Of a DNA stretch of 6,865 bases, positions 1-6,114 are shown one piece after another. Position 1 is the stretch's first letter. The number at the start of each line of letters is the position of its first letter. This stretch comes from Rhodobiaceae bacterium UBA6963. Lineage in GTDB: Bacteria; Pseudomonadota; Alphaproteobacteria; RS24. The notes under the pieces were generated by a model. The model was not told the DNA's origin. It did no database searches and saw only the letters and a list, made by a program, of their open reading frames with translations. The position numbers and the translations under genes were made by a program. The stretch spans positions 1-6,865 of the forward strand of contig DJZB01000030.1 of the NCBI GenBank assembly GCA_002450335.1, in the 5' to 3' direction.

Positions 1-882
1 TTCCTTGCGCCGCATTCCCCTATGGAAGCTCCCGAGGAGCTAAAGGATAAATATCCCTTCCGTCTGGATTTGCCGGGCAGTACCCGCAAAACTTATGCCG
101 CAATGGTCGACTCGATGGATCAGGCGATTGGCAAAGTTCTGACTGCACTGGATGAAGAGGGCGTCGCGGATAACACGATCGTGCTTTTCTTTAGTGATAA
201 TGGTGGTTTTGAAAATTACGGTTCGGATAATGGTCCGTATCGCGGAGGAAAGCTTGAAGTTTATGAAGGTGGTATTCGCGTAACGGCTGTTATGCGCTGG
301 CCCGAAAAACTTGCGGCCGGTAGTGAGGTTGACGAGATTGTTTCGGTGATGGATATGCTGCCAACACTGACGCGTGCTGCCGGTGTCGAGAAGGGCACAG
401 AGAAAGAAATTGACGGCGTTAATCGTTGGTCAACGATTACAGGCGAAAAAGTTTTAAAGCGAGAAGGCGCGCTTTATTTTGCCTCCAATATTCCGGTCTA
501 TAACAAGTTCCAGCTTGGCGTGATTGATGGCAAATGGAAACTGGTTCAGAATATTGATCATAAGATGACCTCGACTGAATTTGACAATCAGCTATTTGAC
601 CTGGATGCCGACCCGTATGAGAAAAATGACCTCACGGATGATCATCCGGCGGTTGTGAAAAAACTTAACAAGAAAATCAATAAGTGGCGCAGTTTGCATC
701 CGATTGGGGGCAGTTATGTCAAAATCAACCCGCATCCGGGGTGGCGTGCTCCAAAAGACTATGCGGACGTTATCATTCCGGCAGAAAAAATTGAGGAAGC
801 CCCCCATGAAGGTTTTGGGACACTTGAGTCAATCGTACTTCAACGTCGTTACGGCGAAAAGGGACGTATTAAATACGAGTAG
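1..882 (+). CDS. Type I sulfatase (arylsulfatase-like), C-terminal part, 5'-truncated by window edge
   Basis: The frame is open from base 1, so the ATG at 22 is internal and the true start lies upstream. The 293 visible residues match the second half of alkaline-phosphatase-superfamily sulfatases, which hydrolyse sulfate esters using a formylglycine made from Cys or Ser. Seen directly: a PHSP motif at visible residues 4-7 (conserved active-site His), a D-x-x-I-G-K-V-L helix near 39-47, FFSDNGG with the metal-binding Asp66-Asn67, and GGKLEVYEGGIRV with the conserved Lys84 and the EGGIR loop. A C-terminal LFDLDADPYEKNDL block is typical of family ends. The formylglycine motif C/S-x-P-x-R should lie in the missing part and cannot be checked. 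Family members usually have 450-550 residues, so roughly 150-250 are absent. Most relatives are exported to the periplasm, but any signal peptide is outside the window. The gene converges on the DUF3604 gene with 36 bp between stops. The substrate is unknown. Confidence 0.93.
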   Translation, partial: FLAPHSPMEAPEELKDKYPFRLDLPGSTRKTYAAMVDSMDQAIGKVLTALDEEGVADNTIVLFFSDNGGFENYGSDNGPYRGGKLEVYEGGIRVTAVMRWPEKLAAGSEVDEIVSVMDMLPTLTRAAGVEKGTEKEIDGVNRWSTITGEKVLKREGALYFASNIPVYNKFQLGVIDGKWKLVQNIDHKMTSTEFDNQLFDLDADPYEKNDLTDDHPAVVKKLNKKINKWRSLHPIGGSYVKINPHPGWRAPKDYADVIIPAEKIEEAPHEGFGTLESIVLQRRYGEKGRIKYE

Positions 883-918
883 GCACAGCGTACCGACAGA
901 TTTAAGTGGTTCGGCTGT

Positions 919-2835
919 TTACTTTGTTTGTAACCAGATGGCAGAACTGACCGCACGCTCCTGAATCAAAGCAGGTTCAGGGGCGGTGATACCCATGAAT
1001 TTTGCATCATAGGTTGTATACCGCGGTGTCGGGATTTCAATGACCCGGGCATAATATAACGGGTTATGTGTCGCGTTATATTCGGGGTCTTGCCAAATTG
1101 CGGAAAGTGTTTCCGCGCCAATAGAATTCTCATAGCTGGCGTTATCAATATTTACGGTATTGCCTACCGGCGGAAGTTTGCCGTCTTTTGATTGAGACAA
1201 GCGATTATTTGAGGCGGCAATATTAAAGATTTTTTCATGGCTTTTACCGGTTTCATCTACCCACAATTTGATGATCTGTAATCTGTCAAGATTGGCACCA
1301 ATAGGGTCTTTATCGGCATGAACGAGGAATTTGGGCGAGGTGTTTTCTTTGCTACCTTCCAATATACCTCCCATTGGCACTGCTTGGGCATAGGCAGTTT
1401 CCAGCCAATCACCTTCCAGCCAATCCACTTCCAGAGCGTCTAGGTCAATATCCCATCCGGCGAACAGCCGAAGCGACATGCGGGGCCCTGATGTGGCAAA
1501 TGTTTCGCGCCGTGCCATGGCCTCAAATATAGAGTCTCGTGTGTTTTCCTGTGCCCAGACAGCGACCAGTCCGGCGGCGCCATAAGCACTTACATCTTGT
1601 GGGAGACCTACGAAAGAAACCCCAAGACGTTGTGCAGGCGTGCCATCAATCAAAGGTAGCTTGCCGTGAAAATTATCCTCCTCAACTGAAGATGAAGAGT
1701 TATGGCTGTCACTACTACCAATTACACCAAACATATAAGGATTAAATTCGCTCTGATGCGCCATGTTTAGTCCGGTTTGAAGCGCATCTCGTGCATAGCT
1801 TCCTTTGGGCTCGCTAAAGCGCTGATCAAAAGTAAGCATCTGGTCGAGGATTTCAAATCCGGCAAACTCATCATTTGGCGAGAGGTCGGGGTGCGTTTCT
1901 GATGACCCTTTTACCTGAAAAATTTCCACCAATGGTTCATTGCGATTTCTCAGATCGGCATATTCGGCGCTCATAGGTTTGCCCTCAAAGGTGAGGGACT
2001 CGAACATTTTACCGTCACTTACATTTGAGTTATGAGGTATCGCCAGCATCTCCATGCCTTGCGTGCGTTGGTCCTCCAGTGCGCGCCATAAGTCCTCCGG
2101 GTTTTTAGACACAGCTGATGAGACTGGGTATTCCGGAACATGGGTGGATTTATAAATTATATTTCTATGCAGATTTTCTTCATTAGGCATTGAGGTCCAT
2201 TCATAGCCTACGAATGTTGTAAATCTGCCGGGATCATTATGCATCTCAGCGGCTTCAATTGTTGCTGCCCATGCGCTCATAGATGCGTCATTGACGTCTA
2301 CAGTACCAAAATATTTGTCCCGCGCTTCAATCGAACCCAACGTACTGGTCAGGCGATTGACGAAGCTGTACGTGTATTGCAATGCACTGCCTTTTTTTAA
2401 GCCATTGATAATTTGTTCATCCGGAGCGTCACTCAATATGCCAGCCATATTCCGGGGTCCATTTAAATATTTTGCATGGTCTGTAACGGCACCAAAATCT
2501 AGCGGGCGTCCGGCACGGATAGGATAGCCAAAGGCATGTTTAATCGTGCCACCGCGCATAAATATATAGGCATCGTTCGGCAAGGAGCGTGTGCCCATAG
2601 TGTATGCGTCATAGGAATAAGATGTGTGGACATGCAAGTCGCCCCATAATAAATGACGCGTTGGATTAAAGGATAGTTTTTCTTTTTCAGGAATGTTGGG
2701 TTCAACCGGTCCCTCCTCAGTCATCTCCCAAATCGGATCATCAAAGCGTGTCGAGGCATCAAAAATAATAATGCCCAGCGCCATAACCGCCAAGGTTACA
2801 GAAAGAATAATAAAAATTTTCTTCACTAGTTTCAT
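919..2835 (-). CDS. DUF3604 family protein, membrane-anchored PHP-like metal-dependent hydrolase
   Basis: This 638-residue protein has the full length and signatures of DUF3604, a family of uncharacterised function related to PHP-type phosphoesterases. Residues 1-5 are basic and about 7-25 form one hydrophobic segment with no lipobox Cys, so it is probably exported or anchored with the enzyme domain in the periplasm. Candidate metal ligands appear in PHP-like order: LLWGDLHVHTSYSYDA (Asp66, His68, His70), VTDH (Asp119, His120), GYEWTS (Glu212), IPHNSN (His268) and GSSDSH (Asp376, His378). The end, ERAVSSAIW, resembles the family's usual ERAW-SPIW tail. The start is supported by GGAGGG seven bases upstream. 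It is the last gene of the minus-strand run, 38 bp after the SnoaL-like gene, and ends 36 bp from the convergent sulfatase stop. Residues 470-479 carry a small in-frame duplication. The substrate is unknown; a phosphate or other ester is only a guess from the fold. Confidence 0.9.
   Translation of the reverse strand: MKLVKKIFIILSVTLAVMALGIIIFDASTRFDDPIWEMTEEGPVEPNIPEKEKLSFNPTRHLLWGDLHVHTSYSYDAYTMGTRSLPNDAYIFMRGGTIKHAFGYPIRAGRPLDFGAVTDHAKYLNGPRNMAGILSDAPDEQIINGLKKGSALQYTYSFVNRLTSTLGSIEARDKYFGTVDVNDASMSAWAATIEAAEMHNDPGRFTTFVGYEWTSMPNEENLHRNIIYKSTHVPEYPVSSAVSKNPEDLWRALEDQRTQGMEMLAIPHNSNVSDGKMFESLTFEGKPMSAEYADLRNRNEPLVEIFQVKGSSETHPDLSPNDEFAGFEILDQMLTFDQRFSEPKGSYARDALQTGLNMAHQSEFNPYMFGVIGSSDSHNSSSSVEEDNFHGKLPLIDGTPAQRLGVSFVGLPQDVSAYGAAGLVAVWAQENTRDSIFEAMARRETFATSGPRMSLRLFAGWDIDLDALEVDWLEGDWLETAYAQAVPMGGILEGSKENTSPKFLVHADKDPIGANLDRLQIIKLWVDETGKSHEKIFNIAASNNRLSQSKDGKLPPVGNTVNIDNASYENSIGAETLSAIWQDPEYNATHNPLYYARVIEIPTPRYTTYDAKFMGITAPEPALIQERAVSSAIWLQTK
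1399..1434 (-). repeat. 15-bp in-frame tandem repeat within the DUF3604 gene
   Basis: Plus-strand units TTCCAGCCAATCACC and TTCCAGCCAATCCAC are followed by a partial TTCCAG. They encode VDWLE-GDWLE at residues 470-479 of the DUF3604 protein. The length of fifteen bases keeps the frame, so the protein simply gains five residues, probably in a surface loop. Confidence 0.75.
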
Positions 2836-2842
2836 GGCAAAA

Positions 2843-2848
2843 CCCTCC
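2843..2848 (-). promoter_or_regulatory. Ribosome-binding site for the DUF3604 gene
   Basis: On the minus strand GGAGGG lies seven bases before the ATG at 2835. It is a strong site in the 38-base gap after the SnoaL-like gene, so this gene can be translated independently of its neighbour. No terminator-like hairpin is seen in the gap. Confidence 0.7.
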
Positions 2849-2873
2849 AGTTTGCCTGCAAAATTAATGTGGC

Positions 2874-3344
2874 TTATTCAGCCAGCCATTCTGCCTTAAT
2901 GCTGTCTTTAGCGAGACTACCGTCAACGATTGCACGGGGCTCGGAACGCGAATAGCAAATCTTCCACCCTGCTTCCGTTTTTCGGTAGCGGTCATGATAG
3001 AAACTCGATAGTAGACGGAAAGATTTATCTCTTGGATCGTAAGTTGCGAAGCCCAGATTCCAGAACCCTGTCGCCGTGTCGCCATCAATATTTATCACCC
3101 CATTATGAGCCTGATGCACATCTGTTATTGGCGTGGTGGCAGCCATTTGGGTGAAAATATCAATAAGACCGTCAAGCCCGAATTTCCCGATAGGCGGATA
3201 ATCCAACTCGGCATCTTCGGTAAAGCAGTCTTTAATCGTCTCCACATCTTTGCTGTCACATGCATTCAGATATGTGTATTTGAGTTTACGAATGGCACTT
3301 TCAGCTTCCAGAGCCTCAAGACGTTTTTCTAATTCTTCTATCAT
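2874..3344 (-). CDS. SnoaL-like / NTF2-fold protein (SnoaL_4 type)
   Basis: A 156-residue protein matching the SnoaL_4 branch of the NTF2-like superfamily, which includes polyketide cyclases, scytalone dehydratase-like enzymes and bile-acid dehydratases. An N-terminal helix (ELEKRLEALEAESAIRKLKY) leads to YLNACDSKDVETIKDCFTED, the usual 'Y-x4-D ... F-x-x-D-A' pattern with Tyr25, Asp30 and Asp44. HQAHNGVINIDGDTA follows (His77, His80 as candidate catalytic bases), then FYHDRYRKTEAGWKICYSR (residues 115-133), the strand pair that closes the cone-shaped pocket. No signal peptide is visible, so it is probably cytoplasmic. Its ATG overlaps the stop of the DUF1214 gene as ATGA, implying translational coupling; a GAGG about ten bases upstream can also serve as ribosome site. 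Dehydration, isomerisation or cyclisation of a hydroxylated alicyclic compound would fit the family and the SDR neighbours, but many such proteins have no known reaction. Confidence 0.85.
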   Translation of the reverse strand: MIEELEKRLEALEAESAIRKLKYTYLNACDSKDVETIKDCFTEDAELDYPPIGKFGLDGLIDIFTQMAATTPITDVHQAHNGVINIDGDTATGFWNLGFATYDPRDKSFRLLSSFYHDRYRKTEAGWKICYSRSEPRAIVDGSLAKDSIKAEWLAE

Positions 3345-4405
3345 AGATCTATTACCTCACAGATTGGAACGGGGTGTTCTTCAGCGCCCGTCCAGCGCAA
3401 CAACATTGTGCCTCTTGTGTGGCCAGACGTGTGAAGCCAGTTACCAAAACCTGGGTCGCATTCACTGACAATAATTGTTACCCCGCCATCATCGTCAAGT
3501 TTTGCCGAGGCGTTATTAACGTGAATGTCGTGATACCTGTAATCAAGCGACTCCATCCAGATATTGTTCAGTTGAAAATTCCAGCCCTCGCATTCCGGGA
3601 TTGATGTTTTGATTTTTAATGCCTTACCGGATGGAATATCCCAGTAGCCATGAAGATAGTAAATCATCGCATCGCCGCCGGCTCTGAAGAACATTGTTTG
3701 ATCAACCGTATCAAGAGTGTTGAGATTATTTCGCCTGAATATTTCAGCCCAGTCGATAAAGAGTTTTGCCGTCCCCTGCACAAAGGCTGTGCTTCTGGTT
3801 AGTGCAGTAGCGATGTTTTGTGTTTCAGCCAGGGGTGGGGTTGCCGGTCCGTCTATGGTTTCAATCCGAACTTTTGCAGGTTCTTCTGACTCACGATGTA
3901 GGAAAGTCTGTCGCACGAGCAACATTGAACTATCTTCGGCAAGAGGCAGCCAGTTCCCTTCTTGTTTGTCTTTACTGACAATCACTTCAAAACTGCCATC
4001 TGCTTCAACATGCATATCGCGCACATCAAGCTCTCCAGTAGATGCCATCGTACCGTCAACGGCATAGCGATTGGCTTTGCTGCCAAAGCTGAAAACAGGT
4101 GCACTGCCACGGTTGCCATAAACACGGTATCTATGTTGGCCGCTAATGGTTGCGTTCAAATAAATATTGTCAGGATTATCTGCACCGATTTTAGCTGTCT
4201 CATGGGAGGCTTGATAAAAATAGGGAAATGCCGGATCGGCATTTTCAAGATTCATTTCAAGGCTAATACGTAACAAGCGGGAGAGATATCTCAACCCCTC
4301 TGCCTGCTCCACAGGCGAAGCCTCCCAATTCAGAACATCCGTACCTGCTTGTTCCAGTTGATGGCAAAAGTCCTTCCAGACATCTGCAGGTGATTGATTT
4401 GCCAT
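3341..4405 (-). CDS. DUF1214 domain-containing protein
   Basis: A 354-residue protein with a strong DUF1214-type C-terminal half: ECEGWNFQLNNIWMESLDYR (271-290), HVNNASAKLDDDGGVTIIVS (295-314), DPGFGNWLHTSGHTRGTMLL (317-336) and a closing EHPVPICEVIDL. The N-terminal portion is helical, with an Arg-Tyr-Leu-Ser-Arg-Leu-Leu-Arg segment near 39-46, followed by an Asn-Pro-Asp-Asn-IYLNATISG block where DUF1254/DUF1214 proteins have a similar strand. No signal peptide or membrane segment is seen. The biochemical role of this family is not established. The middle (about 136-186) resembles the C-terminal region (about 306-353), suggesting an internal duplication. The gene lies 3 bp after the SDR stop with no strong Shine-Dalgarno of its own, so it probably depends on translational coupling; it overlaps the SnoaL-like gene by 4 bp. 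The tight spacing suggests its product works on the same pathway. Confidence 0.87.
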   Translation of the reverse strand: MANQSPADVWKDFCHQLEQAGTDVLNWEASPVEQAEGLRYLSRLLRISLEMNLENADPAFPYFYQASHETAKIGADNPDNIYLNATISGQHRYRVYGNRGSAPVFSFGSKANRYAVDGTMASTGELDVRDMHVEADGSFEVIVSKDKQEGNWLPLAEDSSMLLVRQTFLHRESEEPAKVRIETIDGPATPPLAETQNIATALTRSTAFVQGTAKLFIDWAEIFRRNNLNTLDTVDQTMFFRAGGDAMIYYLHGYWDIPSGKALKIKTSIPECEGWNFQLNNIWMESLDYRYHDIHVNNASAKLDDDGGVTIIVSECDPGFGNWLHTSGHTRGTMLLRWTGAEEHPVPICEVIDL

Positions 4406-4408
4406 TGA

Positions 4409-5188
4409 TTATGGCGCCATATATTGACCGCCATTGACATCCAGAGTACCTCCGGAAACAACGCGCGCATAATCTGAGATAAAATAGAGAACCGCTAAAG
4501 CGCAATCTTCTTCCGGTGGAATAATGCCGAGAGGGATACGCTGAGTGATTTCACCGACAACGGCATCTCTCTCAAAACCGGCTTCGACTTGACGGTCGAT
4601 ATAATCATAGACCGGCTTACCACCAATCCACCCCATGCGGGTTGCATTTACGCGAATACCGAACTGACCAAAATCTTTTGCCATGTGGCGCGTCATTGCG
4701 AGCATTGCGCCCTTACTTGCCGCATAGGCTGCTTCACCGGGAAACGGATTGACAGTTGCCATTGTCGAAACATTTACGATTGCACCGCCGCCTTGTTCCT
4801 TCATTGAAGGAAGGCAAGCTTGCGCCATACGCAATGCGCCAAGACAGTTGACTTCATATAGGTCTGACCAGCTCGAAGTATCCGCGACATCAGTGGTGGC
4901 CCACTCCCCATGGAGATAGGCAGAGTTCACTAACCCGTCTATTCTCCCAAAAGCCTCAACGACTTTATTGGCAAGGTTCTGGCATTGGTCTTCTTGGGAG
5001 ATGTCCGTTGATAAGGCGACAACTTCTCCGCCACTATCTTTGATTTCTGCGGCTACAGAGTCTAAAAATTCTTGATTACGTGCGCCCATGCCAACTTTGG
5101 CACCCTCGCGTGCTGCCAGCTTCGCCATGGACTGCCCCATGCCCGGGCCAACCCCATTAATGATGACAACTTTATCTTTTAAAAGCAT
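4409..5188 (-). CDS. SDR family NAD(P)-dependent oxidoreductase
   Basis: A 259-residue protein of classical short-chain dehydrogenase length, expected to oxidise an alcohol or reduce a ketone with NAD(P)H in the cytoplasm. The Rossmann glycine loop is NGVGPGMG (11-18), followed by an Arg at 37 after the second strand; Asp62 in LSTDIS contacts adenine in relatives. The NNAG motif is replaced by NSAY (88-91). The structural Asn is N114 in YEVNCLGAL. The catalytic motif YAASK gives Tyr155 and Lys159; aligned to classical SDRs, the catalytic Ser position is Thr142, next to Ser141. After the active site, NATRMGWI replaces the usual N-x-x-x-PG-x-I turn. The C-terminus, SGGTLDVNGGQYMAP, is typical. 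The start at 5188 has GGAGG four bases upstream. It is the first gene of the minus-strand run and is divergent from the second SDR. Steroid-type or other alicyclic alcohols are plausible substrates by context only. Confidence 0.92.
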   Translation of the reverse strand: MLLKDKVVIINGVGPGMGQSMAKLAAREGAKVGMGARNQEFLDSVAAEIKDSGGEVVALSTDISQEDQCQNLANKVVEAFGRIDGLVNSAYLHGEWATTDVADTSSWSDLYEVNCLGALRMAQACLPSMKEQGGGAIVNVSTMATVNPFPGEAAYAASKGAMLAMTRHMAKDFGQFGIRVNATRMGWIGGKPVYDYIDRQVEAGFERDAVVGEITQRIPLGIIPPEEDCALAVLYFISDYARVVSGGTLDVNGGQYMAP

Positions 5189-5192
5189 GATA

Positions 5193-5197
5193 CCTCC
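5193..5197 (-). promoter_or_regulatory. Ribosome-binding site for the minus-strand SDR
   Basis: On the minus strand GGAGG is followed by TATC and then the ATG at 5188. The short four-base spacer is a little tight but clearly supports this start for the first gene of the run. Confidence 0.65.
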
Positions 5198-5238
5198 AAC
5201 TAAACTTACTTTTCGATTGAAATTTTAATGAAATTCAA

Positions 5239-5255
5239 CTTGCGACAAAATTTTA
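5239..5255. repeat. Imperfect direct repeat, copy 1
   Basis: CTTGCGACAAAATTTTA is matched 27 bases later by CTTGCACAAGATTTTTA at 5266-5282. The two share CTTGC, ACAA and ATTTT with a one-base indel. A spacing of about two and a half to three helical turns would suit a tandem regulator-binding site, but chance similarity in AT-rich DNA is possible. Confidence 0.4.
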
Positions 5256-5265
5256 TGAAGTTACT

Positions 5266-5282
5266 CTTGCACAAGATTTTTA
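5266..5282. repeat. Imperfect direct repeat, copy 2, with a small internal palindrome
   Basis: CTTGCACAAGATTTTTA is the second copy of the motif at 5239-5255. It also contains CTTG-CA-CAAG, a short dyad at 5266-5275. It may be a regulator half-site pair or contribute a -35-like TTGCAC element on the plus strand. Confidence 0.4.
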
Positions 5283-5306
5283 GTTTATCAATTTGTTAAA
5301 GAACAG

Positions 5307-5326
5307 TGAAAGCACTAGAGCTTTCA
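5307..5326. promoter_or_regulatory. Inverted repeat, candidate operator or 5'-leader hairpin
   Basis: TGAAAGC and GCTTTCA form perfect 7-bp arms around a 6-base centre (ACTAGA). The repeat ends 17 bases before the ATG at 5344. It could be a repressor site for the plus-strand genes or a small stem in their leader RNA. There is no following T-run, so it does not look like a terminator. Confidence 0.45.
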
Positions 5327-5333
5327 TTAAGTT

Positions 5334-5341
5334 AGGGGGGG
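5334..5341 (+). promoter_or_regulatory. Ribosome-binding site with a G7 run, deciding the SDR start at 5344
   Basis: AGGGGGGG sits immediately before ATATG. The AGGGGG core lies about four bases from the ATG at 5344 and about thirteen from the in-frame ATG at 5353, which favours 5344. The run of seven G is unusual for a Shine-Dalgarno site and could vary in length. Confidence 0.6.
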
Positions 5342-5343
5342 AT

Positions 5344-6114
5344 ATGCAGGAAATGTTTTCACAAGGAGCGGTTTTAATTTTTGGTGCGACCGGAGGTATT
5401 GGTCAGCATGTTGCCATGGAATTTGCAAAAGCAGGGGCTGACTTGGCTCTAATCTGGCGATCAAAAGAAGACGTTGCCAAAGACATTGCCGCTCAGGCCG
5501 AAGCCTTGGGGCGCAAAGTATCTCTTCATCATTGCGATGTCACAGAGGATGGCGCTGCCGGGCGAGCTCTTGCCGAGGCGGCGGAAATACATGGGCGTGT
5601 CCACACACTTGTTTGGGGGGCGGGACCACTTGTAGATCAGGTGAAGATTGCCGATGTCACGACAGAGCAATGGAAACGAGCTATTAATACTGAGGTCAAT
5701 GGTTTCTTTGCTGCGGCACAGGCAAGTATTTTGCATATGCGTGAAAATGGAGGCGGGTCGCTGGTGCATCTCGGTTCTGCAGGTGATTGGAAGTTTCCTG
5801 ATGAAGATGTCTTATCCGTTTCACCAAAGGCGGCAAATGAGTCGCTCATCCAAGGTATTGCGCGTGAAGAAGGGCGCAACCAAATTCGCGCCAATAGTGT
5901 TCTGGTTGGCGTTATTGAAGCAGGCATGTTTCTCGAACTGACCAAGAAAGGACATTTTGACGAAACATGGGTCACTGAAGTTCACAAGAATCTGGCGCTT
6001 AAAAGATGGGGTCAACCTGAAGAGATCGGTCATGTTGCAGTGTTTCTTGCATCCAATCGTGCAGCTTATGTAACTGGTCAGCAGATTTCTGTATCCGGAG
6101 GTTACGGTATATGA
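5344..6114 (+). CDS. SDR family protein lacking the catalytic tyrosine
   Basis: From the ATG at 5344 this is a 256-residue SDR. That start follows an AGGGGGGG stretch and puts the first strand at the usual place; an in-frame ATG at 5353 is a lesser alternative. The cofactor loop FGATGGIG (13-20) is intact, Asp65 (HHCDVTE) is at the adenine contact, WGAG (91-94) replaces NNAG, and Asn119 (INTEVNGFF) keeps the structural Asn. Aligned without gaps to classical SDRs, Ser145 (HLGSAG) and Lys162 occupy the catalytic Ser and Lys positions, but the Tyr position is Ser158 (LSVSPKAAN). The C-terminus GQQISVSGGYGI is family-typical. The protein can likely bind NAD(P), but normal hydride-transfer chemistry is doubtful; enoyl-reductase-like or non-catalytic roles are possible. 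Its stop overlaps the sulfotransferase start as ATGA, so the two are co-translated. It is divergent from the other SDR and does not look like a recent copy of it. Confidence 0.9.
   Translation: MQEMFSQGAVLIFGATGGIGQHVAMEFAKAGADLALIWRSKEDVAKDIAAQAEALGRKVSLHHCDVTEDGAAGRALAEAAEIHGRVHTLVWGAGPLVDQVKIADVTTEQWKRAINTEVNGFFAAAQASILHMRENGGGSLVHLGSAGDWKFPDEDVLSVSPKAANESLIQGIAREEGRNQIRANSVLVGVIEAGMFLELTKKGHFDETWVTEVHKNLALKRWGQPEEIGHVAVFLASNRAAYVTGQQISVSGGYGI
6097..6101 (+). promoter_or_regulatory. Ribosome-binding site for the sulfotransferase, inside the end of the SDR gene
   Basis: GGAGG lies nine bases before the ATG at 6111 within the codons for the SDR's C-terminal SGGYGI. It supports the overlapping ATGA start and means the last residues of the SDR and the translation signal share sequence. 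Confidence 0.65.

Larger units (their letters stand above)
5189..5343. promoter_or_regulatory. Divergent intergenic control region between the two SDR genes
   Basis: This 155-base AT-rich stretch separates two outward-facing gene starts, so it should hold promoters for both the four-gene minus run and the SDR-sulfotransferase pair. It contains a perfect inverted repeat, a pair of imperfect direct repeats and a weaker dyad at 5217-5238 (TTGAA-N12-TTCAA). TTG-type -35-like hexamers occur in the direct repeats, but I could not match a convincing -10 box at correct spacing on either strand, so no promoter is assigned. No regulator gene is present in the window. Confidence 0.6.

Noticed and set aside
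592..807. Minus-strand open frame under the sulfatase C-terminus
   Set aside because: It overlaps clearly coding sulfatase sequence and shows no family features.
1..882. Sulfatase as a broken pseudogene lacking its N-terminus
   Set aside because: The frame is open right to base 1 with family motifs from the first residues, so the missing part is most simply outside the window.
883..918. Bidirectional terminator between the convergent sulfatase and DUF3604 stops
   Set aside because: Only a 4-bp CCGA/TCGG pairing with a long loop is visible, with no strong GC stem or T-run.
3717..4067. Plus-strand open frame of 116 codons
   Set aside because: It lies wholly antisense to the well-supported DUF1214 gene, has no recognisable motif and looks like a shadow.
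5293..5343. Upstream TTG start extending the plus-strand SDR by 17 residues
   Set aside because: The extension has no SDR-like content, would put the inverted repeat and the G-rich ribosome site inside the gene, and lacks a good Shine-Dalgarno; ATG 5344 fits family length.
5189..5343. Riboswitch or small RNA in the divergent region
   Set aside because: The region is short and AT-rich, with one simple hairpin; no recognised riboswitch core or terminator-like end is present.
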